The notes beneath the pieces are model-generated. The model had not been told where the DNA came from. It was given only the letters and a program-made list of their open reading frames with translations, and did no database searches. DNA of 53,877 nt from an uncultured Cellulophaga sp. Its GTDB lineage: Bacteria; Bacteroidota; Bacteroidia; Flavobacteriales; Flavobacteriaceae. A program made the position numbers and the translations under genes. The stretch is from NCBI GenBank assembly GCA_947491225.1, contig CANLIE010000021.1, forward strand, positions 1 through 53,877, written 5' to 3'. How positions within the stretch are numbered: position 1 is the first letter of the stretch; each line of letters starts with the position of its first letter. This document shows positions 19,684 to 30,128 of the stretch, in pieces.

Positions 19684-19993
19684 TAATTTACAATTACTTT
19701 ACGGAATAACATCTGTATTTTACGCTATAATTAACATTATAACAATTATTGGCGCTATAATTTATGCTACCAAAAAAAAGGGAGTAGCAGGTGTTTTAAT
19801 GATTATAGGTAGCATTGTTAATTTACTTAGCCAAATTGCTCAACCTATTTTATCTGCAGTTGCAAATAAAGCAGAGCTAGATCAAGATTTGTTTTTACTT
19901 ACAAATTATAGTGTTAATGTAATAAACTGCCTATTTTCTATTATTTTTGCAATTGGTTTTATTTTAGCAGTAAGTAAATTAAAAAAAGAGTAA
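19676..19993 (+). CDS. small hypothetical membrane protein
   Basis: A 105-residue protein with three hydrophobic helices: about 12-32 ([19 protein letters not shown]), 37-62 and 80-100 ([18 protein letters not shown]). No motif that I recognise. It overlaps trmD by 8 bases and is therefore likely translated with it. Function unknown. Confidence 0.65.
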   Translation: MIDNLQLLYGITSVFYAIINIITIIGAIIYATKKKGVAGVLMIIGSIVNLLSQIAQPILSAVANKAELDQDLFLLTNYSVNVINCLFSIIFAIGFILAVSKLKKE

Positions 19994-20029
19994 TAATAGC
20001 TTTTTTTATATAAAAACTTATTACAAAAC

Positions 20030-20059
20030 TTGCTATATACAATTAATAATGTATTTTTG
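20030..20059 (+). promoter_or_regulatory. rplS promoter with complete -33 and -7 elements
   Basis: TTG at 20030-20032, a 19-base spacer, then TATTTTTG at 20052-20059. This matches the Bacteroidota primary sigma consensus (TTG, 17-20 bases, TAnnTTTG). Expected transcription start is near 20065, giving a leader of about 70 bases before rplS. Confidence 0.75.
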
Positions 20060-20136
20060 CACTCGATTTAAAATTAACCTCTGGCGAAATACGTGAACTG
20101 TTGATTTTAATAAACTTATTATATAAAAAACACAAG

Positions 20137-20487
20137 ATGGAAGCATTAATTAAATTTGTTGAAGACGAATTTGTTCCAAAAAAAGATTTTCCAAAATTCT
20201 CTGCTGGTGATACAATTACTGTATACTACGAAATTAAGGAAGGTGAAAAAACTCGTACTCAGTTCTTTAGAGGTGTAGTTATCCAAAGAAGAGGTAGTGG
20301 TGCTACAGAAACTTTTACTATTCGTAAAATGTCTGGTACTGTTGGTGTTGAGCGTATTTTTCCTGTAAATTTACCTGCATTGCAAAAAATTGAAATCAAT
20401 AAAAAAGGTAAAGTACGTAGAGCCCGTATCTTCTACTTTAGAGGTCTTACTGGTAAAAAAGCACGAATTAAAGAAGTTCGTAAATAA
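20137..20487 (+). CDS. rplS: 50S ribosomal protein L19
   Basis: A ribosomal protein at the 30S-50S interface. I take the ATG at 20137 (116 residues); an in-frame TTG at 20101 would add 12 residues, but MEALIKFVEDEFVPKKDFP is the standard start. Visible family features are FSAGDTITVYYEI, the RTQFFRGVVIQRRG segment, and the C-terminal basic RRARIFYFRGLTGKKARIKE. Own promoter upstream and a terminator at 20518-20545. Confidence 0.97.
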   Translation: MEALIKFVEDEFVPKKDFPKFSAGDTITVYYEIKEGEKTRTQFFRGVVIQRRGSGATETFTIRKMSGTVGVERIFPVNLPALQKIEINKKGKVRRARIFYFRGLTGKKARIKEVRK

Positions 20488-20517
20488 TAACTTATATTTT
20501 ATTTATTAAATAGATAG

Positions 20518-20545
20518 AAAAAGCTCACTATAAAGTGAGCTTTTT
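20518..20545 (+). terminator. rplS terminator
   Basis: AAAAAGCTCACT (20518-20529) pairs with AGTGAGCTTTTT (20534-20545) around the loop ATAA. Twelve paired bases with a T run; 30 bases after the rplS stop. Confidence 0.88.
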
Positions 20546-20546
20546 T

Positions 20547-20912
20547 AATTTTACAATATTGCATAATTAATATACAACAAGCTTAAAATATATTAATATG
20601 TTAATCTTCTTGCTTTTTACATATATTATTAATACTTTTAAGTGTGACTATTAAAGAAATACATTTTATTACACAATTTTTAATAGCCACTATAGAGCCA
20701 CGTTCTTTATATTGTTGCAAGACCTTATATAAAACTAATTAATGCAAATGCTTAATTACTTTAATAAGTAGGCTTATACTAAGTTGATGAGATTTTTTAT
20801 AAACTTTTAATTTAAATAAAAATGTATATTTTTTATATATTTAAAAAGTGGCAACAAGGAGAAGCATTTTACATAACTGAGTAATAAAGTTAAAATATGT
20901 AATTTGTTTTAA
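20547..20912. other. AT-rich gene-free stretch between rplS terminator and the RNA candidate
   Basis: About 370 bases with no credible frame. It contains an imperfect palindrome AATTAATGCAAATGCTTAATT near 20739-20759 and no recognised promoter. A TAATTTG sequence at 20900-20906, one base short of the ideal TAnnTTTG spacing, may start the RNA candidate that follows. Confidence 0.5.
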
Positions 20913-21036
20913 ACGTAGAAACAAAAAGCAACTGCAATCAATGGTTGCCGTTTTGTTCAAGAAACAAAACAAAAGGTTGAAAAATTGTTTCTAAAAGCCA
21001 TATCAATGTATACATTACAATGATATGGCTTTTGTT
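20913..21036 (+). ncRNA. candidate structured small RNA with its own terminator
   Basis: A closing stem pairs TAGAAACAA (20916-20924) with TTGTTTCTA (20985-20993). Inside it are two hairpins: GCAAC/GTTGC (20928-20932, 20944-20948) and GTTTTGTT/AACAAAAC (20950-20957, 20963-20970). Immediately after comes a 12-bp hairpin AAAGCCATATCA/TGATATGGCTTT (20994-21005, 21021-21032) followed by a T-rich end, a likely terminator. No protein frame explains this layout. It does not look like 6S RNA, tmRNA, RNase P RNA or SRP RNA. No homologue is known to me. Confidence 0.5.
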
Positions 21037-21119
21037 ATTTTTAACCTTATAATTCATTTTAATCATATTATTGGTCTTATTTTTAAAAATTACGCAATAT
21101 TTAAGAATGGTTAAAATTG

Positions 21120-21127
21120 TATATTTG
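21120..21127 (+). promoter_or_regulatory. -7 promoter element of icd
   Basis: TATATTTG at 21120-21127 is a perfect TAnnTTTG, 28 bases before the icd start codon and after the terminator of the RNA candidate. The -33 region has no clear TTG. Confidence 0.5.
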
Positions 21128-21137
21128 CATCGCTTAA

Positions 21138-23366
<2,229 letters not shown>

Positions 23367-23397
23367 AAAAATAGCATCTGCAATTTGCATAATAAGT

Positions 23398-23430
23398 AAA
23401 AGCCTTTTCATTAATTTGAGAAGGCTTTTT
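23398..23430 (+). terminator. icd terminator
   Basis: AAAAGCCTTTTC (23398-23409) pairs with GAGAAGGCTTTT (23418-23429), one G-T pair, loop of 8 bases, T run after. It separates icd from the receptor gene. Confidence 0.82.
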
Positions 23431-23497
23431 ATTAAAAAAAATGTTAAGACTACTTATTAAGATAAAAAAGAGTTTATTTTTACAAAAACCAAATTTT

Positions 23498-25873
23498 ATG
23501 AATAGAGCCATCATCTGGTTTTTTTTTACTTCCCTGTTTACATTGCAAATTATTCTAGGTCAAGAAAAATTTACGCTACATGGCACCATAACTGAAACAT
23601 CTAGCAATGAAACACTAATAGGTGTTTCAGTAGCAATTCCTGAACTACAGGCAGGTGTTATTACAAACGAATATGGTTTTTACTCAATAACACTACCTAA
23701 AGGATTATACGAACTTACCGTAAGTTACATTGGCTTTAAAAGCATAACCAAACGCTTAGACCTAACAAAAGACTTAACATTAAATCTACAGTTAGAAGAA
23801 GAAGTAGAAGAATTAGAAGAAATAATACTTGTAGAAGATATTGAAAGGTTAAACATAAGAAAACCCCAGATGAGCATAAACACGCTTTCTTCAAGTAGTA
23901 TAAAAAAAATTCCAGCTATTTTAGGAGAAGCAGATGTTTTAAAATCAATTTTACTTTTACCAGGAGTAACAAGTGCAGGTGAAGGAGCATCAGGATTTAA
24001 TGTTCGTGGGGGATCTGTTGATCAAAATTTAATCTTATTAGATGAAGCAACCATTTTTAATTCATCTCACCTTTTTGGTTTTTTTTCTGTATTTAACCCA
24101 GATGCTATTAAAGATTTAAAATTATACAAAGGTGGGATTCCTGCTAAATATGGAGGTAGAATTTCATCTGTACTAGATATTTATCAAAAAGAAGGAAACA
24201 GCAAAAAATTTAAGGCAAATGGCGGTATAGGAATTGTTTCGAGCAGATTGCTTATAGAAGGTCCATTAAAAAAAGATTACGGAGCTTTTCTACTAGGTGG
24301 CAGAAGCTCGTATGCACATCTTTTTTTGCCACTCTTTAACAATAACAATAAAGCTTATTTTTATGATTTAAATACTAAATTAAACTACAAGCTAGATAAA
24401 AACAATAGCCTATATGCATCTGGTTATTTTGGAAGAGATGTTTTTAGTATAAACAACAGTTTTATAAACATATATGGTAATTCAGTCTTAAATCTAAGAT
24501 GGAATCATTTATATTCCAATAAACTTTTTAGCAATTTATCTTTAATTTACTCTGATTATTTCTATGGATTAGAATTAGATTTTGTTGGTTTTGAATGGAA
24601 TTCTGGGATTCAAAATTTCAATTTAAAATATGATTTTAAGCACTACATTTCTAACAAACTTAAACTTAACTACGGCATTAATAATACCTATTATAGGTTT
24701 AATCCTGGAGAAATAAAGCCCAATAGAAATGATTCTGGCATTTTACCCCGTAAACTAATAGATAAATACGCTAATGAATTTGCTGCCTATGTAGATGCTG
24801 AACATAAAGTGACTAAAAATCTAACCATACAATACGGTTTGCGCTTTAGCAACTTTATAAGATTAGGTCAAAAAGAATTGTTTCTTTATGAAAATGACCA
24901 AGCAGTTACTTTTAATGAAGATTTTCAAATCTATGAAAGTGCAAAGCCTATAGGCATAGAAAAATTTAAAAGCAAAGCACAAATAGCCAGTTTTAACAAT
25001 TTAGAACCTAGACTAGCTATCTCTTATACAATAAATGATTTTAACTCTATAAAAGGCAGCTATAACCATATGGTTCAATATTTACACCTTTTGTCAAATA
25101 CTAGCTCCCCTACTCCATTAGATGTATGGACTCCAAGCGGCAAGTACATAAAGCCACAAATCTTGGATCAATATGCAGTAGGTTATTTTAAAAACTTTAA
25201 AAATGCCAATTATTCATTAGAAACCGAAGCTTTTTACAAAGATGTAAAAAACAGAATAGATTATATAGATGGAGCAAACCTTATAGCCAATGATGCCATA
25301 GAACAAGTAATTTTAAACGGAAAGATGAGAGCATATGGTTTAGAGGTTATGTTCAAAAAAAATAGTGGTAAGTTTAACGGGTGGTTATCTTATACTCTTT
25401 CTAAATCTGAACAACAAACCCTAGGTAGAACTAATATAGAGTCAGGAATTAACAAAGGTAAATGGTACAATACCAATTTTGATAAAACACACGATTTATC
25501 TTTAAATGTAAGCTACGAACTAAATAATAAATGGAGTTTTAATAGTAATCTAATTTTTCAGACTGGTCAACCTACAAACTACCCTTCAGGAAAATTTGGA
25601 TATCAAAATCTAAGCATCCCAATTTATAATGGTCGTAACCAGCAACGCCTATCTAACTATCACAGATTAGACATATCTGCAAGCTTAACACCTAGAAAAA
25701 ATAAAAAAAGAAAATTACAGTCTCAGTGGGTATTTGGCTTATATAATATTTATAATAGAAAAAATGCTGCATCAATTAGTTTTAGAAGAAATGAAGACAC
25801 TTCAATTAATGAAGCAATAAGGACTTCAATTTTTGGAACAGTACCTTCAATAACTTATAACTTTAAATTTTAA
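23498..25873 (+). CDS. TonB-dependent receptor with CarboxypepD_reg-like domain
   Basis: An outer-membrane receptor of 791 residues. I choose the ATG at 23498 because MNRAIIWFFFTSLFTLQIILG is a proper signal peptide; the frame runs upstream to 23441. A CarboxypepD_reg-like domain (about 25-110, FTLHGTITETSSNETLIGVS) precedes the plug (ILGEADVLKSILLLPGVTSAGEGASGFNVRGG), then a beta-barrel ending in aromatic residues (YNFKF). Transported substrate unknown. The DUF4249 lipoprotein gene follows 4 bases later, a standard pairing in Bacteroidota. Confidence 0.93.
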   Translation: MNRAIIWFFFTSLFTLQIILGQEKFTLHGTITETSSNETLIGVSVAIPELQAGVITNEYGFYSITLPKGLYELTVSYIGFKSITKRLDLTKDLTLNLQLEEEVEELEEIILVEDIERLNIRKPQMSINTLSSSSIKKIPAILGEADVLKSILLLPGVTSAGEGASGFNVRGGSVDQNLILLDEATIFNSSHLFGFFSVFNPDAIKDLKLYKGGIPAKYGGRISSVLDIYQKEGNSKKFKANGGIGIVSSRLLIEGPLKKDYGAFLLGGRSSYAHLFLPLFNNNNKAYFYDLNTKLNYKLDKNNSLYASGYFGRDVFSINNSFINIYGNSVLNLRWNHLYSNKLFSNLSLIYSDYFYGLELDFVGFEWNSGIQNFNLKYDFKHYISNKLKLNYGINNTYYRFNPGEIKPNRNDSGILPRKLIDKYANEFAAYVDAEHKVTKNLTIQYGLRFSNFIRLGQKELFLYENDQAVTFNEDFQIYESAKPIGIEKFKSKAQIASFNNLEPRLAISYTINDFNSIKGSYNHMVQYLHLLSNTSSPTPLDVWTPSGKYIKPQILDQYAVGYFKNFKNANYSLETEAFYKDVKNRIDYIDGANLIANDAIEQVILNGKMRAYGLEVMFKKNSGKFNGWLSYTLSKSEQQTLGRTNIESGINKGKWYNTNFDKTHDLSLNVSYELNNKWSFNSNLIFQTGQPTNYPSGKFGYQNLSIPIYNGRNQQRLSNYHRLDISASLTPRKNKKRKLQSQWVFGLYNIYNRKNAASISFRRNEDTSINEAIRTSIFGTVPSITYNFKF

Positions 25874-25877
25874 TGTT

Positions 25878-26693
25878 ATGAAAAAATATTTATATTATTT
25901 ATCCTTTTTGATTCTAATTTATAGCTGTGAAGATGTGATTGATGTTAATACTCCAACTACTGAGCCTAAACTTGTAGTTGATGCAAATTTTAATGTTTAT
26001 AATACAGAAACTCCTATACGAGTAGATGCTTGGCTAAAATTATCATTGACAACAGATTATTTTGATACAACAGAAAAAGTAATTAATAATGCACAGGTTA
26101 GTATTACAAATTTAACAGACGGAACTGTTTATCCATTTGCTTCTAATGGTAATGAAGGCTTTTATCAATCTCAAAATGATGATTTCGTTCCAAAATTCAA
26201 CGATATATATCAATTAAATATTCTTTATAATAATGAAGTCTATAGTGCAGAAACTAAACTTATACCAAGTGTTCCTATAGACAAAGTAACTCAAGGAGAT
26301 GGATTACTTTTTGGCGAAAATGATACTGAAATAATAATTGAATTTACAGACAATGCTGATAGAAATGATTTTTATTTATTTGATTTAGATTTTGGAGAGT
26401 TTTTAACAACTGAAGATGAGTTCTATCAAGGTAAGACTTTTGTGTTTTCTTATTTCTATGATGACTTAAAATCAGGACAAGAAATAACAGTTAAAATAAA
26501 TGGTTTAGAAGAACAGTTTTACAACTATATGAATTTAATTTTAGAGCAGAGTGGAGAAAGAGGTGGTGGACCATTTGAATCTCCACCAGCCACAATCAGA
26601 GGAAATATTGTCAACAAAACCAATAACAACAATTTTGCACTAGGATATTTTAGTATGTCTGAAGCTCATACTTATACTTTTTCAATAAATTAA
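25878..26693 (+). CDS. DUF4249 family lipoprotein
   Basis: A 271-residue lipoprotein: signal KKYLYYLSFLILIYSC with the lipobox cysteine, then EDVIDVNTP-TEPKLVVDANF, which is the hallmark start of DUF4249. Beta-rich, no catalytic motif. It is 4 bases behind the TonB-dependent receptor and probably acts as its surface or periplasmic partner. This role is inferred from the constant gene pairing. Function of DUF4249 is not established. Confidence 0.88.
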   Translation: MKKYLYYLSFLILIYSCEDVIDVNTPTTEPKLVVDANFNVYNTETPIRVDAWLKLSLTTDYFDTTEKVINNAQVSITNLTDGTVYPFASNGNEGFYQSQNDDFVPKFNDIYQLNILYNNEVYSAETKLIPSVPIDKVTQGDGLLFGENDTEIIIEFTDNADRNDFYLFDLDFGEFLTTEDEFYQGKTFVFSYFYDDLKSGQEITVKINGLEEQFYNYMNLILEQSGERGGGPFESPPATIRGNIVNKTNNNNFALGYFSMSEAHTYTFSIN

Positions 26694-26706
26694 GCGTAAA
26701 ATTAAT

Positions 26707-26961
26707 ATGTCTCAACAATCAAATTCCTTTTATAAGAGTATAAAATACTTTGGTTTAACAGTTTTACTTATGTTTAGCGGACCAGGTGCTATATATGAAG
26801 CATTTAAAAACAAAGAGCATCCTCTATATTTACCTGTTTTAATAATAGGCTTTATTCTTTGCATTGGTGCTATGTCTCTTTTTTATTACAGCTTACGGTT
26901 GATGATGACTGCTATTTTTGGAAATAAAAAAAAGAGTAGAGACAAAAAAACTACTTCCTAA
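26707..26961 (+). CDS. small two-helix membrane protein (DUF6095-like)
   Basis: An 84-residue protein with two membrane helices (about 15-32 and 39-62) and a basic tail (GNKKKSRDKKTTS). The sequence YFGLTVLLMFSGPGAIYEAFKNKEHPLYLPVL resembles the family I know as DUF6095 in flavobacteria, but I am not certain of the number. It starts 13 bases after the DUF4249 gene and may share its transcript. Confidence 0.68.
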   Translation: MSQQSNSFYKSIKYFGLTVLLMFSGPGAIYEAFKNKEHPLYLPVLIIGFILCIGAMSLFYYSLRLMMTAIFGNKKKSRDKKTTS

Positions 26962-27015
26962 ATTAAATAGGCTAATACTGAATCTGTCCCTACACTTTTT
27001 TATACCTTAAATTCT

Positions 27016-27435
27016 TTAAAATTGTTCTAATAGAAAGTTAATTAAATCTGTAGTAGTTATTATTCCTATTAATTTACCATCATCAACAATTGGAATTGCA
27101 TGAAACTCCTTAACAGAAAGTATCTCAGCCACTTCTTTTATTGTTGTTGTAGAAGAAACACTAACTAGATTTTTAGCCATTACCTGCTCAATTGTAAACA
27201 TATTATATACAATTGTTTCAACAGATTCCTCATTATCATATGTAGCATCTGCAAAACTTATGCGCAGTAAATCTGTATAACTGAGCATTCCTTTTATCTC
27301 ATCTCCAGAAACTACGGGAATATGCCTTATGTTATGCTTTTTAAATAAGCGCTCTGCTGTTTCTAAGTTATCTGTTGTATTTAACGTTATAACATTTTTA
27401 GTCATAATCGTAGAGATAGGTGTCCTTTTTTTCAT
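27016..27435 (-). CDS. two-CBS-domain protein
   Basis: A 139-residue protein made of two CBS domains. CBS1 contains PISTIMTKNVITLNTTDNLETAERLFKKHNIRHIPVV and CBS2 IEQVMAKNLVSVSSTTTIKEVAEILSVKEFHAIPIVDDG, each ending in the G-x-x-T/S-x-x-D-L motif. Such domains bind adenine nucleotides and act as sensors; there is no attached effector here. An inverted repeat AGTCTT/AAGACT lies in its leader near 27456-27480. Confidence 0.9.
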   Translation of the reverse strand: MKKRTPISTIMTKNVITLNTTDNLETAERLFKKHNIRHIPVVSGDEIKGMLSYTDLLRISFADATYDNEESVETIVYNMFTIEQVMAKNLVSVSSTTTIKEVAEILSVKEFHAIPIVDDGKLIGIITTTDLINFLLEQF

Positions 27436-27540
27436 TGTTATTAGGTTTTAAATTCAGTCTTAAAGGTAGATTTAAAGACTAACAATAAATATGACAAACA
27501 TCAGGAAAACAAAATTAAAGTAGCATATTACATAATTCTA

Positions 27541-29112
27541 CTATTTTGCAACATTGACAGCTCTTGTCTCTCGAATAACGGTAACTTTAACTTGCCCAGG
27601 ATAAGTCATATCAGTTTGTATTTTTTGGGAAATCTCAAAAGACAATTCCGCAGCTTTATCATCTGTTACTTTTTCACTTTCAACAATGACTCTTAATTCA
27701 CGACCAGCTTGTATTGCGTAAGCTTTTTGTACGCCAACAAAACCAAACGCTACTTCCTCTAGATCTTTTAAACGCTGTATGTAAGAATCTAACACTTGTC
27801 TTCTTGCTCCAGGTCTTGCACCACTTATTGCATCACAAACTTGAACAATTGGTGCTATTAATGTTTTCATTTCTATTTCATCATGATGAGCTCCAATAGC
27901 ATTACATACATCTGCTTTTTCACCATATTTCTCTGCCCATTGCATCCCTAAAACAGCATGTGGTGTTTCTACTTCTACTTCTGTGTTAGGCACTTTCCCA
28001 ATGTCATGTAATAAACCAGCCCTTTTAGCAGTTTTTGGATTTAATCCTAGTTCTGCAGCCATTACACCACAAAGTTTTGCCACCTCCCTAGAATGCTGTA
28101 ACAAATTTTGTCCATAGGAAGAACGATATTTCATACGCCCTACTGCTCTAATTAGTTCTGGATGTAACCCATGAATACCTAAATCTATAATAGTACGTTT
28201 ACCAACTTCTACAATTTCCTGTTCTATTTGCTTTTCAGTTTTACGGACTATTTCTTCAATACGAGCCGGGTGAATACGACCATCTGTAACTAATTTATGC
28301 AGTGATAAACGTGCTATTTCTCTTCTTACAGAATCAAAACAAGAAAGTATAATTGCTTCTGGTGTATCATCCACAATTATTTCTACTCCGGTAGCAGCTT
28401 CCAATGCTCTTATATTTCTTCCTTCTCTCCCTATAATACGCCCTTTAACATCATCAGATTCTAAGTTAAAGACAGATACACAATTTTCTACTGCTTCTTC
28501 CGTCCCTATACGTTGTATGGCATTAATTATTATTTTCTTTGCATCTTGCTCAGCTGTTAACTTTGCTTCTTCCATTGTGGTTTGCATAAAAGCCATAGCA
28601 TCTGATTTTGCTGTCTCTTTTAGAGAATCTAACAATTGGCTTTTTGCTTCATCTGCTGAAAGACCAGAAATTACCTCTAACTGCTGTACTTGGTTTTTAT
28701 GTAGTTTATCTAACTCTGCTTGCTTTTTCTCTAAATATTCATTTTTATGATCTATAGATTGTAATTTAGACTTTAGCTGTTCATTTATTTTTTTACTTTT
28801 TGCCAACTCGTTACTTACTTGAGATTCTTTATCTCTTGTACGCTTTTCTGTTTCAGACATTTTTTTATCCTTCGTATAGATAACTTTTTCATGTTCTGCT
28901 TTTAATTCTAAAAACTTTTCTTTGGCTTGTAGTATTTTGTCTTTCTTTATACTTTCTCCTTCTATTTTGGCATTTTTTAGCATAGTTTCTACTTCCTTTT
29001 TAGCAGAAGCTATCATTTTGGACGCTTTCCCTTTTTCTAAAAATTTAGCAATAATAAAGCCTATAGCTAAACCTACTAATACTGATACTATTATAAATGT
29101 ACTATTTTCCAT
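27541..29112 (-). CDS. rny: ribonuclease Y
   Basis: A membrane-anchored endoribonuclease starting mRNA decay. The ATG at 29112 (523 residues) gives [24 protein letters not shown], the N-terminal membrane helix; an upstream ATG at 29139 would lie closer to the small RNA terminator and is unlikely. A long coiled coil (30-170) is followed by a KH domain ([13 protein letters not shown]) and an HD domain ([14 protein letters not shown], then GAHHDEIE). All key residues are present. Confidence 0.97.
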   Translation of the reverse strand: MENSTFIIVSVLVGLAIGFIIAKFLEKGKASKMIASAKKEVETMLKNAKIEGESIKKDKILQAKEKFLELKAEHEKVIYTKDKKMSETEKRTRDKESQVSNELAKSKKINEQLKSKLQSIDHKNEYLEKKQAELDKLHKNQVQQLEVISGLSADEAKSQLLDSLKETAKSDAMAFMQTTMEEAKLTAEQDAKKIIINAIQRIGTEEAVENCVSVFNLESDDVKGRIIGREGRNIRALEAATGVEIIVDDTPEAIILSCFDSVRREIARLSLHKLVTDGRIHPARIEEIVRKTEKQIEQEIVEVGKRTIIDLGIHGLHPELIRAVGRMKYRSSYGQNLLQHSREVAKLCGVMAAELGLNPKTAKRAGLLHDIGKVPNTEVEVETPHAVLGMQWAEKYGEKADVCNAIGAHHDEIEMKTLIAPIVQVCDAISGARPGARRQVLDSYIQRLKDLEEVAFGFVGVQKAYAIQAGRELRVIVESEKVTDDKAAELSFEISQKIQTDMTYPGQVKVTVIRETRAVNVAK

Positions 29113-29128
29113 AATGTTTATATATATT

Positions 29129-29295
29129 AAAAAACCCACATTGGGGGTGTTTTGTACAAACTCCTATAAAACAGGATTAGGGCTAACAATCTGATCAAGG
29201 ATCCTTATACAAGTAAGGCTTGCTTTTACAAACTAAACTCACCCTTTAAAACAAATTAATGTTGAGTTTGTCAAAAAAATACCAATGTGGGCAGT
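29129..29295 (-). ncRNA. ssrS: probable 6S RNA (ssrS), between zapA and rny
   Basis: On the minus strand a 10-bp closing stem pairs CCCACATTGG (29291-29282) with CCAATGTGGG (29144-29135), followed directly by TTTTTT, so the 3' arm also ends transcription. A second helix of 8 bp pairs 29271-29264 with 29163-29156. A GGGT/GCCC helix (29245-29241 with 29183-29179) and an apical hairpin CCTTA/TAAGG (29218-29203) complete a long rod with internal bubbles. About 165 bases, next to zapA as ssrS is in many bacteria. Identity is inferred from shape and place. Confidence 0.6.
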
Positions 29296-29327
29296 AACTT
29301 AAATTTTATGTAATGAACGTATTTTAT

Positions 29328-29624
29328 TTATATTGTACTAAGCTTAGAATTTACCATCTGTTCCAGAGCTTTTAACCTTTCTGTTACTTCTGAATTATCC
29401 TCTTGTTTATCAATACTCTTTTGCTCTATTTTAGAGGCAAATTGCAAGGCACACATAGCCAACACATCTTGTTTATCTCTAACGGCATAGTTTTGTTCAA
29501 ACTTTTTAGCCAATTGCTCTATGTTTTTAGCTGCTTTTCTTAAACCTTCTTCTTGACTAGGATCAATGGTTAAAGGATAAACCCTATCTGCAATGGAAAG
29601 TTTAATTTTCAGCTTTTCTGCCAT
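29328..29624 (-). CDS. zapA: cell division protein ZapA
   Basis: Bundles FtsZ filaments at midcell. I choose the ATG at 29624 (98 residues), since MAEKLKIKLSIADRVYPLTID is the usual start; the frame reaches 29651. Seen are the N-terminal globular domain with VYPLTIDPSQEEGLRKAAKNIEQLAKKF and a C-terminal helix for dimerisation. It follows the coiled-coil gene by 16 bases and precedes the probable 6S RNA. Confidence 0.93.
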   Translation of the reverse strand: MAEKLKIKLSIADRVYPLTIDPSQEEGLRKAAKNIEQLAKKFEQNYAVRDKQDVLAMCALQFASKIEQKSIDKQEDNSEVTERLKALEQMVNSKLSTI

Positions 29625-29640
29625 AAGTAATGATTCTACA

Positions 29641-29931
29641 TTATTCTGCAAGTTGAGTTATGCAATAATCCAACTCTCTAATTAATGTATTTATTTTAAG
29701 CTTTGCTTCTGTTTTATTTGTATTACTGCCAAGCATTGAATTTGCCATTTTAAGAGCATTATATTTTTCTTCCCATTCAGATATTAAATTAGAAGTAGTA
29801 ATATATTGCTTCTTTAGAGCCATTAACTCTTCGTCCAACTTCGTATTAGTTTGCTTTAACAACTCTACTTTATGAAGTAGTTTACTAATCTTATTTTCTA
29901 AAGAATCAACAATTTCAACCAATTCGCTCAT
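29641..29931 (-). CDS. small coiled-coil protein next to zapA
   Basis: A protein of 96 residues from the ATG at 29931 (98 if the ATG at 29937 is used). It is almost wholly helical with a heptad pattern over residues 1-65 (LVEIVDSLENKISKLLHKVELLKQ) and a C-terminal helix ending DYCITQLAE. It has no signal or membrane segment. The size, coiled coil and coupling to zapA recall ZapB, but sequence identity is not evident; it may serve as a ZapA partner. That is inference. Confidence 0.72.
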   Translation of the reverse strand: MSELVEIVDSLENKISKLLHKVELLKQTNTKLDEELMALKKQYITTSNLISEWEEKYNALKMANSMLGSNTNKTEAKLKINTLIRELDYCITQLAE

Positions 29932-30128
29932 TTGCAATAAATCAATGCATTCATCACAAAGTTAACATAGATTAAACTACTTCGCAATACTTTTTTCAAT
30001 TATTCTTGCAAAGAATTAAATCTCAGTAGTTAACACATTGTTTTATTGTATATTGTAGTTTTTTTAAACATATTAGTTTTTTTCAATTAACGGGATTAGT
30101 TATTTTCGCATTAATTTTAAAAACATAT

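Noticed and set aside
28922-29194. Plus-strand frame across the rny start and small RNA
   Set aside because: It runs opposite to rny and through the RNA stem; no supporting motif.
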